Source of the DNA: CAYVUI01 sp964454745
GTDB lineage: Bacteria; Planctomycetota; Phycisphaerae; Sedimentisphaerales; Anaerohalosphaeraceae
Length of the DNA stretch: 64,000 nucleotides
Assembly (NCBI GenBank): GCA_964454745.1
Contig: CAYVUI010000002.1
Location: forward strand, 1 to 64,000
Direction of reading: 5' to 3'
The notes under the pieces were generated by a model. It ran no database searches, was not told where the DNA came from, and was given only the letters and a program-made list of their open reading frames with translations. How positions within the stretch are numbered: the first letter of the stretch is position 1; every line of letters starts with the position of its first letter. The position numbers and the translations under genes are program-made. Positions 44,246 through 54,367 of this stretch are shown here, piece by piece.

Positions 44246-44965
44246 ATGCAAAATCAGGACCGCTGGCAACCCGGTAAATTTATACTGAGCGATGGAAGGC
44301 TTATCCCTTCCAAAGAGATCTCTCCCCTTTCACAAATTACGGCGACACTGCAATCCCGGGTATACCAGTTTCTGATCGAAATACACGTCTCGGGCCGGAT
44401 TCTGGACCTCGGCTGCGGTGAAGTGCCGCTTTACGAATTATACCGTGACAGGGTGTCGGATATCTGCTGTGTAGACTGGCCTAATTCCCTGCACAAAAAT
44501 ATTCATCTCGACCATGAGTTTGATCTGAACGAACCGATTGGCCTCGAAGACAATTCTTTCGACACCATTCTCGCTACGGACCTTTTAGAACACATCCGAA
44601 AGCCCGCGGACCTGTTCCGGGAAATGGCAAGACTTTTGGCCCCGCAGGGAAAACTGATTTTGACAACGCCGTTTCTGTACTGGATTCATGAAGAACCTCA
44701 CGATTTCCACCGCTATACCTCCTTTATGCTGGAAGAACTCTGCCGACAGAACAATCTCGAAGTGGTATTTCTTGAACCCTACGGCGGCGGCATTCACGTA
44801 TTGATGGACCAGAAAGCAAAACTGCTGCGGCATAAACCCGGATTACTGAAACTGCATAACTGGATATGTCTTAAGCTAATCAAAACGGGATTCGTACAAA
44901 AGCAGGCAAAGAAACACCAGAACCTGCTGCCGCTGGGCTACGGCCTTGTGGCTCAGAAAAAGTAA
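44246..44965 (+). CDS. Class I SAM-dependent methyltransferase
   Basis: A ~239-aa methyltransferase. Motif I is ILDLGCGEVPLYELY, the acidic motif after beta 2 ICCVDWP, motif IV FDTILATDLLEHI, and motif V LAPQGKLILTTPF, followed by HDFHRYTSFML, which is common in methyltransferases of polysaccharide clusters. The ATG at 44246 or a TTG at 44231 could be the start. It opens the surface-polysaccharide region, convergent with the GT4 gene (14-nt gap). Target is unknown, probably a sugar or lipid-linked glycan. Confidence 0.85.
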   Translation: MQNQDRWQPGKFILSDGRLIPSKEISPLSQITATLQSRVYQFLIEIHVSGRILDLGCGEVPLYELYRDRVSDICCVDWPNSLHKNIHLDHEFDLNEPIGLEDNSFDTILATDLLEHIRKPADLFREMARLLAPQGKLILTTPFLYWIHEEPHDFHRYTSFMLEELCRQNNLEVVFLEPYGGGIHVLMDQKAKLLRHKPGLLKLHNWICLKLIKTGFVQKQAKKHQNLLPLGYGLVAQKK

Positions 44966-44979
44966 ATCCGGCTTTCAAC

Positions 44980-46197
44980 TCAAAGTAATCGGCTGTAAAG
45001 GCTGATTAGTCTTTCATTTAGCTTGCTGATATCATAATTCTCACGGACAAATTGGTGCCCTTTACGCCCCATCTCCGGCCACGTATCCGGATTCATTATC
45101 AGATACTCAAGCCGCTCGGTAATTGCATCTGAATCGCCTTCCGGGACCAAAAAGCCGCTTTGACCATCCAAAACACCATCCGGAATTCCATTGTGCAGTG
45201 TGGAAATCACCGGCAGGCCGCAGTACTGGGCCTCCTGGAGGACCAGGCCCTGGCCTTCACGATCGCCGTTTGAGGCTGTGACACTGGCAAGAACGAAAAG
45301 ATCATTCTGATCGTAAAGTTCGACCACCCGGTCTTGCGAAACCGGACCGGTAAAAGTTACAAATTCGCTGATCCCCAGCTTTGCCGCGCACTGCTTCAAC
45401 TCCTCAAGCAGTGGACCCTCGCCGGCGATTGTGTAACGAAAATCGCAATTCTTCGCTTTCAGTTTCGCCACCGCTTCGAGGCAATAGCGTATTCCCTTCT
45501 TTTCGACCAGCCTGGCAACGGTCAGTATTTTCACTGTCCGACCCTGCTTGTACTCTCTTGGTCGATATCGAAAGCGGTCCGGGATCAGTCCTACGGGCAG
45601 GATTTCAATTTTATCCCCAGGGCAGCCTAGTTGTTTTGCCTGCTCGGCAGTAAAAGTTGTGTTTACGGTGAAAATATCCCCCCGTTCAAAAAGCGGCTGA
45701 TAGAGATGGATGTTTTGCGGATCATTTGTGTTTACGTCATAGCCGTGGAATGTGCATACCAACTTGGTATTCAGCCCCGCCCCGACTGCCATTGCGCCGG
45801 CAACCCCCTGCCGGGCAAAATGACAGTGAACAATCTCCGCTTCCACGTTTCTTACTAACAGGGCTAACCGTATAATGTCATAATCAAAAGGAATCCTTTT
45901 GGTAAAAACATGCCAAAAAAGGCGTGTTTGAAAAACAGGACAAGTCAATACCCCTTTAAATAGTATTGCAAGCAGGGTAAACCTTTTTTTCCACTTTCCC
46001 GACGGCAGCGACGCTGGAGTGCTCAAACAATCATACAATCGATATTTTTCTACGGATGGCTGGGCTTGCTGATCACGGCCCCTGTGTGCAGCAAAAATCT
46101 TTACCTCGTGCCCTCGATCAATCAGACCGGTAACCTGGTCGAGCACAAACGTCTGCGAAAGAGAAGGGAACACATCCAGCACAAAAGCGATTTTCAT
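44980..46197 (-). CDS. Glycosyltransferase family 4
   Basis: A 405-aa GT-B fold retaining glycosyltransferase. The N-terminal domain begins MKIAFVLDVFPSLSQTFVLD, the pattern of WcaL/colanic-acid-type enzymes. The C-terminal donor domain has AGEGPLLEELKQC and EGQGLVLQEAQYCGLPVIST, with the E-x7-E motif. It adds a sugar to a lipid-linked glycan at the inner membrane. Its start overlaps the methyltransferase stop by 4 nt (ATGA), so it is last in the minus-strand operon AsnB-flippase-methyltransferase-GT4. Confidence 0.9.
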   Translation of the reverse strand: MKIAFVLDVFPSLSQTFVLDQVTGLIDRGHEVKIFAAHRGRDQQAQPSVEKYRLYDCLSTPASLPSGKWKKRFTLLAILFKGVLTCPVFQTRLFWHVFTKRIPFDYDIIRLALLVRNVEAEIVHCHFARQGVAGAMAVGAGLNTKLVCTFHGYDVNTNDPQNIHLYQPLFERGDIFTVNTTFTAEQAKQLGCPGDKIEILPVGLIPDRFRYRPREYKQGRTVKILTVARLVEKKGIRYCLEAVAKLKAKNCDFRYTIAGEGPLLEELKQCAAKLGISEFVTFTGPVSQDRVVELYDQNDLFVLASVTASNGDREGQGLVLQEAQYCGLPVISTLHNGIPDGVLDGQSGFLVPEGDSDAITERLEYLIMNPDTWPEMGRKGHQFVRENYDISKLNERLISLYSRLL

Positions 46198-46958
46198 TTT
46201 TTTCTGCCATCCTTATCGCCTGTTATTAGCCAGTTCAGTATTTTTTTTGCGGCCTTTAAGGGATGGCGCATCGACCAGCCGAGTTTCTCACAGAACGCGT
46301 CTCGATTGGAATAAATAAACCAGCCCAGACGTTTCTCTCCTTTGCGATGCCAGACCCAAAGGGAGTATTTTTCAAATCCGTGTTTCTTCAGGTCACCCTC
46401 CAGGGACTCTTTTGTCTGCTTGTTGCAGTGCATCCCGCTGACCTCGGGAATGTGGTCCGTATCCTGCTCAAAATGTCCCGGTTCAAAAATGGGGGTATGC
46501 ACAATAAAGATCCCGCCGGGCCGAAGTGCCTCGTAGACCCGATCATACACCTGCTGCATTTCAGCATCGGGAATATGCTCGACCACATCCAGGGCAAAAA
46601 CGACATCAAATCGATCCTGAAAATCCATATCCACGGCCTCGATCTCGATCAGTTCAATATTTTCCAGGCCCTGGGTCAATTCGCGGGTGATTTCTATCGC
46701 ATTTGGACTGAAATCGATACCGGTAACCTGCCTGGCGCCCTGTTGGGCACAAAAATTTACGATCTCACCCCGCCCGCAGCCGATATCCAGCACAGATTTG
46801 CCCTTTACGGGAAGATGCCTGAGAAAGGGCACATATCGCTGGTCGATCTGCCCCTTGCGAAATGAGTCAAAACCTGCGACAGACCGCTTTTCACTCTTGT
46901 CAACATCATTGGTGCCCAGGAAATACTCTCGCGTATACTTTTCCTTCAAATATCCCAT
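46194..46958 (-). CDS. Class I SAM-dependent methyltransferase
   Basis: A 254-aa methyltransferase. Motif I SVLDIGCGRGEIVNFCAQQG is followed by TGIDFSPNAI, the Ubie-like acidic FDVVFALDVVEHIPDAE, and LRPGGIFIVHTPIF. The start is taken at the ATG 46958, preceded by AAAGAG; a GTG at 47012 extends it by 18 residues. It lies between the flippase and GT4. The C-terminal part mentions WHRKGEKRLGWFIYSN, with no special motif. The methylated sugar or lipid is unknown. Confidence 0.87.
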   Translation of the reverse strand: MGYLKEKYTREYFLGTNDVDKSEKRSVAGFDSFRKGQIDQRYVPFLRHLPVKGKSVLDIGCGRGEIVNFCAQQGARQVTGIDFSPNAIEITRELTQGLENIELIEIEAVDMDFQDRFDVVFALDVVEHIPDAEMQQVYDRVYEALRPGGIFIVHTPIFEPGHFEQDTDHIPEVSGMHCNKQTKESLEGDLKKHGFEKYSLWVWHRKGEKRLGWFIYSNRDAFCEKLGWSMRHPLKAAKKILNWLITGDKDGRKK

Positions 46959-47032
46959 AAAAACTCTTTCATCAGAACCGTAATTATAACCCTGATCATA
47001 ATTCAAAAACACGATTTTTTAAAGATAAACTT

Positions 47033-48547
47033 TCACTTGGGAATTGCTCCCAGTTTCTTCACAAAGACACTTAATACTTCCTGGATAATGCCGCGCAATC
47101 CAATCCCTGCGAAATGATCGAGAGTCCAGAGAGAAACTACGTAACATACCAAGCACAGCCCGGCCGTAAGGAAAAATACTAAAATGCTCTCAGATGAATA
47201 AAACGCAAGACTTTTTACATACCCTACCGGGATGACCATTCCAATACCTGCTGCAAAAAAGAATAGCAATACTTGACAAAGATGCATGAACTGGCCTTTT
47301 AATACTTTTAATACCGCCAATTGCCCCGGGATCAAATTCAATAAGGAACTGAGCAATATTGCCCAACAGACTCCCTCTAGACCATAATTGGGAATCAGTA
47401 AAAAGATAAATAAAAATTGTGAAAAAAGCCGCATCATAGAGAAGATAATGATGATGTACATCTTACCTATCGATTGAAATACAGGCCCTGTCGCTGCATT
47501 CACGGAGACAGACAGTCCATAGAAAGCAAGAATCTTAATTGGAAGTATCGCTGGCTGCCACTGCTCCTTCAAAAACAGGGATACCATATCATTCGCCATG
47601 AGGAAAATCAGGCTCGACAATGGAACCGAAATTAACAGAGTTGTTTTCAGCACTTTGAGGTAAGCATCAAATATCCTCGGTGAGTCGTCCTGAATCATGG
47701 AATAGGCCGGAAAGGATACTTTTGAAATCACCTTGGTAATGTGTGTGAGAGGCATATTGGAAATTTGATACGAAAACCGGTAAATCCCCAGAGAACTGAC
47801 ACCCAGCATTCCCCAAACAACAAGGTCATCCCCCTGCATGACAAGAAAACTCAAAATCGTTCCAGCATAGATCCATTTGCCAAAACTGAGCAGGGGAACC
47901 ATTTTGGACCATCGAAAATCGACCTTGGGCCGGTAGGAGTGAAGAAAAAAACTGAAAATACACCTGCAGCAATCTGAGGCCAACCTGCCCGAAACCAGGG
48001 CCCACACCTCTGCCCGCCAACAGGCGTGAAGAATACTCACTGTAATCCCAATCAGTGAAGGCAAAGATCCGAGAATAAATTGTTTTTTAAAACGAAGTTC
48101 TTTATCAAAAAAAACTGTTCCGATATTGGTAAAACCATGAAACAGAATACACAAACCAACCATTCTTATTAATATCACTGTCGTATTAATCTTCTCCGAC
48201 GGGACTCTCAATCTGGCCAGATAAGGTGCCAATAGGAATAGCATCAGAAATAGAAGAATGGATCGCAGAATTTCAAGAGTCCAGCCGCTATTGAGCAAAT
48301 CATCAATTCTTTGGGATTTTTGAATTAACGCTGCCCGCACACCTGTCTGGCTGAATTGCTCAAGAACACCAATCAGTAAAAGCCCTATACCAAAAAGCCC
48401 AAAATCCTCCTCGCTTAATAAATTCGCTAAAATAAAATAACGTAGAAAACTCAATCCAAATACAAATATTTGAAATCCAAAAACCCATGCGGTTCCCTGA
48501 ATGGATCGAGTCAATAAATCCGGAATTTTCTTAGGATTTTCAGACAT
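47033..48547 (-). CDS. Polysaccharide flippase (Wzx / MOP superfamily)
   Basis: A 504-aa integral membrane protein with about 14 hydrophobic segments. The start, RSIQGTAWVFGFQIFVFGLS, followed by LSEEDFGLFGIGLLLIGVLE, is the common pattern of lipopolysaccharide flippases. It would move undecaprenyl-linked glycan units across the inner membrane. GTAGAAGAAA lies before the ATG, and asnB ends 6 nt upstream. AT-rich compared with housekeeping genes, as is usual for such loci. Confidence 0.88.
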   Translation of the reverse strand: MSENPKKIPDLLTRSIQGTAWVFGFQIFVFGLSFLRYFILANLLSEEDFGLFGIGLLLIGVLEQFSQTGVRAALIQKSQRIDDLLNSGWTLEILRSILLFLMLFLLAPYLARLRVPSEKINTTVILIRMVGLCILFHGFTNIGTVFFDKELRFKKQFILGSLPSLIGITVSILHACWRAEVWALVSGRLASDCCRCIFSFFLHSYRPKVDFRWSKMVPLLSFGKWIYAGTILSFLVMQGDDLVVWGMLGVSSLGIYRFSYQISNMPLTHITKVISKVSFPAYSMIQDDSPRIFDAYLKVLKTTLLISVPLSSLIFLMANDMVSLFLKEQWQPAILPIKILAFYGLSVSVNAATGPVFQSIGKMYIIIIFSMMRLFSQFLFIFLLIPNYGLEGVCWAILLSSLLNLIPGQLAVLKVLKGQFMHLCQVLLFFFAAGIGMVIPVGYVKSLAFYSSESILVFFLTAGLCLVCYVVSLWTLDHFAGIGLRGIIQEVLSVFVKKLGAIPK

Positions 48548-48553
48548 TTTCTT

Positions 48554-50566
48554 CTACAGTATACTCAGCAAGGTTTTCCCTGCAATAATCTTTTTCCACC
48601 ATAATGCAAAACTGATAAAACGCCATAAAAGCATCACATCCGTTTCCAAAAGCTTTTCATAATCCCGTATCACTGAAGTATAATCAACATAAGGATTATC
48701 TTTAACATCCTCAAAATGCTTTGCAGCCATTGGCTTACAGGACAAAAACCAATCACGGTTATTAAATGGGAATCCCATCTTCTGCCGCCGCCAGACGATC
48801 CGCCTGGGCAACAGCGGCTCGATGGATTTTCGAAGAAGATACTTGGACCAGCCCCTATCAATCAGATATTCAATAGGAAGCTGATAAGTATAATCAATCA
48901 GCCTGTAATCCAGAAATGGGCTTCGCGGCTCTACAGGAACACCAAAATGGGAGCGATTTGAATTCCGCTGCCAGTAATTCATCAGCCAGTTGGTCATCAT
49001 ATCAATCAACATTTGCTCAAAATCAGTCGAATAGCCTTGACGTTCATCGAGTTGGCCAAATTCAGAGATTGACTTCAAATATTTGTGGCACGTATCCTTA
49101 CCGAAAGGATTGAAAAGCGACACAAAACGATCCTTGGGCCATACCTTTCCCCGGCCCATGAGCAGCCCTGCAAACTGGCGTACTTTGGAAATCAGCCGAT
49201 AATCATCCCAGCTATTCGATTTTCTGCGTAAAAAAAGATTTTTCATTACACCCGGAATATCACCCCGCTTTACCAGTGCCCGAAGATAGGCATTGAAACA
49301 ATGGTCATATCCGCCAAGCAATTCATCGCCGCCGGCACCAATCACCATCACTCGGAATCCACGCTCATAAGCGGAATGAAAATAAGCCTGAAAGACATGT
49401 GAATTCGCAAAATGGTACGGCTCTTCAAGAAGCGAGACAAATTCATCCGCTACCTGCCAGAAATCCCGGTTTTGATGATGATGAATCCGATAATCAATTT
49501 TCCCGGGGTACATCTCATATAAGCTGCGAGCAAACGGTTCTTCATCACCTGCTGGATCATCAATTTTAACGGTATAACTTGTAATGTTCTGACCGAGTTC
49601 TCCAACCGCCAAGGCAACAAGCGAACTGGAATCCATACCCCCGCTCAGTGAAAAGGCGACCTTTGCATCCGCGCGGGCTCGAATTCGTACTGCATCTGTC
49701 AGTAGATTATCAAATTCGGCACATGCACTGGAAAATGATATGTCTTTTTTAGTAAGGCGACTTGTGGGAATGAACCAATAACGCTTTGCAGACTTTTCAA
49801 GATTCATCGAACGCGTCTTTTGTCCGGCATCAATTGAAACCTGGCAAGCGGCCGGCAAAGTTCGAATACTATTCCAGAACGTTGTATTATCCAGATCCCG
49901 GAATCCGTATCGCAGGTAGTCATACGCAGCCTGTTTATTAATTTCAAATACCCCATCAGGTGTAAGCGAGCGAATGGAACGTATTTCCGATGCCCAGTAT
50001 AAGGTATTATTCACAAATGCGTAATAGAGCGGATTTTTTCCAATCCGATCTCTCGCAAGGATCAGTTTTCCCTTTCTCCCATCATAAAGAGCCAATGCCA
50101 GCGGGCCATTGAATTTCTCCAAAAACGTATCCGGCCAAAGCTCATAAGTAGCCAGTAATACTTCCGTATCGCAGCGCGTGCGAAAAATATAACCCTGCGA
50201 TTCCAGTTGCTGGCGTAGTTCTACATAATTGTAAATCTCACCGTTAAATGTCAGTACGACCTTCCTGTCACGGCTCCAAAACGGCTGGTGCCCCGCAGTT
50301 GTCAGGTCCACAATCGAAAAACGTCTGAAGCCAAGACCGAGATTGTGTTCAAAAGCAGGTTCCTCCATGAGCGTTGGCAACTTAGCCTCAATTTCCGGCT
50401 GGGTTTGATCCGAGCTAAAAGCCCTCATCTCCCGGCTGTCTGTGTGAATCAGCGCAAATCCCTCATCATCAGGCCCGCGATGAGCGATCAATCGGGTCGC
50501 CCGCAAAAGCGGCCTCGGATCTCCGCAAAAACTGTCTAAATGGAAATAACCAACAATACCGCACAT
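48554..50566 (-). CDS. asnB: Glutamine-hydrolysing asparagine synthetase-like amidotransferase
   Basis: A 670-aa AsnB-type enzyme. The N-terminal class II glutaminase domain begins MCGIVGYFH, with Cys2 as the nucleophile. The C-terminal synthetase domain has the pyrophosphate loop FSLSGGMDSSSLVAL. The ATG at 50566 is used so the Cys is second; a TTG six bases earlier is in frame. Its place at the head of a polysaccharide operon suggests amidation of a sugar acid, as shown for AsnB-like WbpS in Pseudomonas O-antigen loci; making free asparagine is the alternative. About 110-130 residues longer than E. coli AsnB (554 aa). Confidence 0.88.
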   Translation of the reverse strand: MCGIVGYFHLDSFCGDPRPLLRATRLIAHRGPDDEGFALIHTDSREMRAFSSDQTQPEIEAKLPTLMEEPAFEHNLGLGFRRFSIVDLTTAGHQPFWSRDRKVVLTFNGEIYNYVELRQQLESQGYIFRTRCDTEVLLATYELWPDTFLEKFNGPLALALYDGRKGKLILARDRIGKNPLYYAFVNNTLYWASEIRSIRSLTPDGVFEINKQAAYDYLRYGFRDLDNTTFWNSIRTLPAACQVSIDAGQKTRSMNLEKSAKRYWFIPTSRLTKKDISFSSACAEFDNLLTDAVRIRARADAKVAFSLSGGMDSSSLVALAVGELGQNITSYTVKIDDPAGDEEPFARSLYEMYPGKIDYRIHHHQNRDFWQVADEFVSLLEEPYHFANSHVFQAYFHSAYERGFRVMVIGAGGDELLGGYDHCFNAYLRALVKRGDIPGVMKNLFLRRKSNSWDDYRLISKVRQFAGLLMGRGKVWPKDRFVSLFNPFGKDTCHKYLKSISEFGQLDERQGYSTDFEQMLIDMMTNWLMNYWQRNSNRSHFGVPVEPRSPFLDYRLIDYTYQLPIEYLIDRGWSKYLLRKSIEPLLPRRIVWRRQKMGFPFNNRDWFLSCKPMAAKHFEDVKDNPYVDYTSVIRDYEKLLETDVMLLWRFISFALWWKKIIAGKTLLSIL

Positions 50567-50801
50567 AAACAATCAATTCTGATTGAAAGGAATACAATTT
50601 TTCATCTTTACCGATATATCGGATATCTCCTGCATCGGCAAATTCACCGCTAACGCTGAACAAAGCGTACCAGAATCGTCCGCTTTTCTCAATTCCGAAC
50701 CTCTCTTCCGGATAAAATTTGATTTCACGCCCAAAATCCGTATGATAGCTCTTTCGGAAAATGGATATCCAGTAGACAAAATTTCAAATTCAGGAAAGAA
50801 A

Positions 50802-52766
50802 ATGGCGAAAACCCTAACGTACAAAGTCCTCGAAAAACACCTCGTAGAAGGCACACTCGAGCCCGGTCAGCCCATCGGCATCCGCATCGACCAGACCCTC
50901 ACCCAGGACGCGACGGGCACCACGGCCTTTCTGCTCTTTGAATCTATGGGCACAGAACGCGTAAAGACAGACGTATCCGTAAGTTACGTCGACCACAACA
51001 TGTCACAGTTCGGCCCGGAAAACCATAACGACCACCTCTACCTGCAAACGGTTTCGACCAAAGCGGGGGCTTATCACTCCCGCCCGGGTAACGGCATCTG
51101 CCACCAGGTGCACCTCGAACGCTTCGGCAAACCCGGCGCAACCCTGCTCGGCAGCGACTCCCACACCCCCACCGGCGGCGGAATCGGTATGATCGCCATC
51201 GGGGCAGGCGGAATGGACGTAGCAGTCGCCATGGGCGGCGGGCCGTTCTACCTGACCGCACCCAAGGTCATCGGCGTGAAACTCACCGGCCGGTTCTCAC
51301 CCTGGGTCGCCAGCAAGGATATCATCCTGAAACTGCTCAGCATCCTGACCACCAAGGGCAATGTCGGCAATATCGTCGAATACTTCGGCCCCGGCGTCAG
51401 CAGCCTCTCGGTCCCCCAGCGAGCCACCGTAACCAATATGGGAGCGGAACTGGGTGTTACCACCAGCGTTTTTCCAAGCGACGAAGCCACAAAGGCATTC
51501 CTGATCGCCCAGGAGCGCGGCGACGCCTTTACCCCTCTTGCCGCGGACGATGGCTGTAAATACGACCGCGTGATTGAAATCGACCTCTCCGCCCTGGAAC
51601 CCATGGCTGCGTGCCCCAGCTCGCCGGATAATATCAAGGCCGTTTCCGAACTTAAAGGCACCCCCGTCGGCCAGGTTGTCGTCGGCTCCTGTACCAATTC
51701 GAGCTATACAGACCTGATGATGGTCGCCCAGACCCTAAAGAGCAGAAAAATCCACCCAATGGTCGAATTCGCGATTGCGCCCGGATCGAAACAGGTTCTG
51801 GAGATGCTGGCCCAAAACGGCGCCCTGGCGGATATCATCGCCTCCGGTGCCCGGATTCTTGAATCCTCCTGCGGTCCGTGCATCGGCCAGGGCTTTTCCC
51901 CCGCCAATGATGTCGTCAGCGTTCGCACATTCAATCGGAACTTTGCCGGCAGAACCGGCACCAAAGGCGACACGGCTTATCTTGTAAGCCCGGAAACAGC
52001 CGTAGCCTGCGCCCTGACCGGAACCTTCAAGGATCCCCGCAAACTCGACCTTGATTACCCCAAAATTGACCTACCATCCCATTTTAACATTGATGACAAA
52101 ATGATCGAACAGCCCGTGCCGGAAGCGGACGCTAAAAACGTGACCGTCCTTCGCGGCCCAACGATTGTCGTCCCGGAATCTCCGTCCGCCCTGCCGGACG
52201 TGCTGGAAGGCCAGGTGCTCCTCCGCTGCGGCGATAAGATCACCACGGACCATATTATGCCCGCCGGGCCGTTTTTGAAATACCGCTCGAATGTACCTGA
52301 ATACGCCAAATACGTATTCAACTGCTTTAGCGAAGAAGGTGTGCCGAGCTTCGCCGACCGGGCCCTTGCCCTGAAAAAGCAGGGAACCGCCGGGATTATC
52401 GTTGCCGCTGATTCCTACGGACAGGGTTCCTCCCGTGAACACGCCGCCCTGTGCCCGATGTACCTTGGAGTTCGTGCGGTTCTGGCAAAGTCAATCGAGC
52501 GGATTCACAAGGCGAACCTCATTAACTTCTGCATCGTGCCCGTCGAGTTTGAAAACGCGGCTGATTACGACAAGATCGAACCGGAACACACTCTCCGCAT
52601 GCCCAACCTTCGCGAAGCAATCGAAAAGAGCGACACACTGACCATCGAAAATGCAACCACGGGCAGTCAATTTACCGGAAAGCTCACTCTCTCACCGCGC
52701 GACCGCGAAATCCTTCTTGCAGACGGCCTGCTCAACTTCACCCGGCAGAAAGCGGCGAAAAAATGA
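50802..52766 (+). CDS. acn: Aconitate hydratase
   Basis: Interconverts citrate and isocitrate with a [4Fe-4S] cluster. The iron-sulphur cysteines are in VVGSCTNSSYTD and ESSCGPCIGQG. The substrate loop SYGQGSSREHAAL is in the C-terminal swivel domain. 654 aa, the compact aconitase form of many anaerobes and bacteria, shorter than AcnA (about 890 aa). The ATG at 50802 has AGGAAAG upstream; an in-frame extension to 50583 has no similarity. It is divergent from asnB and overlaps the LOG gene by 4 nt. Confidence 0.95.
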   Translation: MAKTLTYKVLEKHLVEGTLEPGQPIGIRIDQTLTQDATGTTAFLLFESMGTERVKTDVSVSYVDHNMSQFGPENHNDHLYLQTVSTKAGAYHSRPGNGICHQVHLERFGKPGATLLGSDSHTPTGGGIGMIAIGAGGMDVAVAMGGGPFYLTAPKVIGVKLTGRFSPWVASKDIILKLLSILTTKGNVGNIVEYFGPGVSSLSVPQRATVTNMGAELGVTTSVFPSDEATKAFLIAQERGDAFTPLAADDGCKYDRVIEIDLSALEPMAACPSSPDNIKAVSELKGTPVGQVVVGSCTNSSYTDLMMVAQTLKSRKIHPMVEFAIAPGSKQVLEMLAQNGALADIIASGARILESSCGPCIGQGFSPANDVVSVRTFNRNFAGRTGTKGDTAYLVSPETAVACALTGTFKDPRKLDLDYPKIDLPSHFNIDDKMIEQPVPEADAKNVTVLRGPTIVVPESPSALPDVLEGQVLLRCGDKITTDHIMPAGPFLKYRSNVPEYAKYVFNCFSEEGVPSFADRALALKKQGTAGIIVAADSYGQGSSREHAALCPMYLGVRAVLAKSIERIHKANLINFCIVPVEFENAADYDKIEPEHTLRMPNLREAIEKSDTLTIENATTGSQFTGKLTLSPRDREILLADGLLNFTRQKAAKK

Positions 52767-53299
52767 GCGATAATCCGATCCGAAATGTCGCTGTATTCGG
52801 CACCAGCAAGGCCAAAGAAGGTGACGGCGTTTTTGAACTCGCCTTTGAGCTTGGTGCACTGTTAGCCCAAAACGGCTATACCCTCGTCAACGGCGGATAC
52901 GGCGGGATTATGCTTGCCAGTGCAAAAGGAGCACGCGAGCATAAAGGGAATGCCATCGGTGTCACCTGCGAGGCCTTCAAACGCAGCGGTGTAAACGAAT
53001 ACATCACCGAGGAGGTTCCCACCCCGAACCTCCAGATGCGGCTGCGAAAGCTGATCGAACTGGCGGATGCCTACGTTGTCCTGCCCGGGGCAACGGGTAC
53101 CCTGCTCGAACTGGCCGACATCTGGGAACATAAAAACAAAGGCTTTGCCCATGCGGACAATCCGATTATAATCATGGAAACGTTCTGGAAGCCCCTGCTG
53201 GACCTGATGGCGGGAATCGACGCCAAGGCGGCAAAATGTATACAAACCGCTCGTACCGCCGCCGGGGTTATTGAGCTTTTAACTGAACTGGAAACGTAG
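52763..53299 (+). CDS. LOG family protein (TIGR00725-type, lysine decarboxylase-like fold)
   Basis: A 178-aa Rossmann-like protein. The conserved nucleotide motif VNGGYGGIMLASAKGA is followed by the family signature PGATGTLLELADIWE (the usual PGGxGTxxE with Ala for Gly). Plant and some bacterial members cleave the ribose-5-phosphate from cytokinin or purine nucleotides; others are of unknown role. The start codon overlaps the aconitase stop (ATGA), so translation is coupled. Members with this motif are more likely nucleotide hydrolases than true decarboxylases. Confidence 0.85.
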   Translation: MSDNPIRNVAVFGTSKAKEGDGVFELAFELGALLAQNGYTLVNGGYGGIMLASAKGAREHKGNAIGVTCEAFKRSGVNEYITEEVPTPNLQMRLRKLIELADAYVVLPGATGTLLELADIWEHKNKGFAHADNPIIIMETFWKPLLDLMAGIDAKAAKCIQTARTAAGVIELLTELET

Positions 53300-53387
53300 C
53301 GGAAAAGATGGTACAAATTGCAAGGTTCACCTTACAATTTGCGCTAAAATATTGCTTTTTTGAGCCTGATCGAATGGAAGCGACCAA

Positions 53388-54359
53388 ATGAACAAAATAA
53401 TCGATGTCTTTATTATCTTCTTTATTGTTTTCGCTGGATGCCTTTTTGCCCAGCAGGAACCGCAAGTAAACGATCCCAACACGACCCGGCAGACCGAACC
53501 GGAACCCTCGCTGCGGATCAAGCCGACCAAAAGTTTCATCGAAAACCGGCCACCGGCCAGGCAGGTCAAACGCCCTGCCGCAATTCGAGATGGATTCATC
53601 CTTTACGGTGATTACGGCACCATCCAGAAGACCGAACAGGGGCTGATTTTTCTCAATCAGAATGTCATTGATGATACACGGGTCAAACTCAAGGAACAAA
53701 CCCCTCTCGAACTGCTGAATTCCTCAACGCTGGCGGCGATGGAACGTTTTTACGAAATCGAATTTCTCCAAAAGCAATCCACCGAAGATGCTGATCCGGA
53801 AAATCTGCCCAAAGCCCCGATTCGTCTCTGGGCTCGAGTCACCCGATTCAACGGCAAAAACTACCTGTTCCCGATGCATTTTATCCCCCTCCAGTCAACC
53901 GAAATACAACCTGCACAACCCGCCGAACAGACGGACACTGGGGAAAACACGATTGAAACGGAAGGTGAAACCACAGAGGAGCCTCAAAACGACGAAGATT
54001 CCATCCTCCCGCCGGAAGTGCTCGAAAAACTAAAGCCCAAACGCGTTGTCAATCTCGCCCTGATGCGGGAATATCTCGAGAAAGAGAACGATGTGCTGCT
54101 GGTCCACCGCAGCGGCTTTCTCGAACAGCAGGATGGGAATTGGATTTTCCGGATTGACGGCTTCGGCACCAAGATCGAGCATCTTACCTTTGACCTGCTG
54201 CCCTGCCAGACACTGCAAAATGCCCGGCGAATCATCGAAGCGGGTCGTTTTCGTCAGCGGTACAATATCTCCGGCATTGTGACCCGGTACAATAACAAGG
54301 ACTACCTGCTGCTCCAGTTGGCAGAGCGAACGTATACCCATGGTAATTTTTCTCAGTAG
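53388..54359 (+). CDS. Exported protein of unknown function
   Basis: A 323-aa protein with a signal peptide (residues 1-18, ending VFAGC, or cut after LFA). If the Cys is used it is a lipoprotein. It has an acidic, disordered stretch in the middle (about 170-210, rich in Glu, Thr, Pro) between two beta-rich parts; the second ends HGNFSQ. The two halves look alike in part (LWARVTRFNGKNYLFPMHFI against ISGIVTRYNNKDYLLLQLAE), suggesting an internal duplication. No family is recognised. It lies 8 nt before hisD on the same strand. Confidence 0.7.
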   Translation: MNKIIDVFIIFFIVFAGCLFAQQEPQVNDPNTTRQTEPEPSLRIKPTKSFIENRPPARQVKRPAAIRDGFILYGDYGTIQKTEQGLIFLNQNVIDDTRVKLKEQTPLELLNSSTLAAMERFYEIEFLQKQSTEDADPENLPKAPIRLWARVTRFNGKNYLFPMHFIPLQSTEIQPAQPAEQTDTGENTIETEGETTEEPQNDEDSILPPEVLEKLKPKRVVNLALMREYLEKENDVLLVHRSGFLEQQDGNWIFRIDGFGTKIEHLTFDLLPCQTLQNARRIIEAGRFRQRYNISGIVTRYNNKDYLLLQLAERTYTHGNFSQ

Positions 54360-54367
54360 GCCATTCA

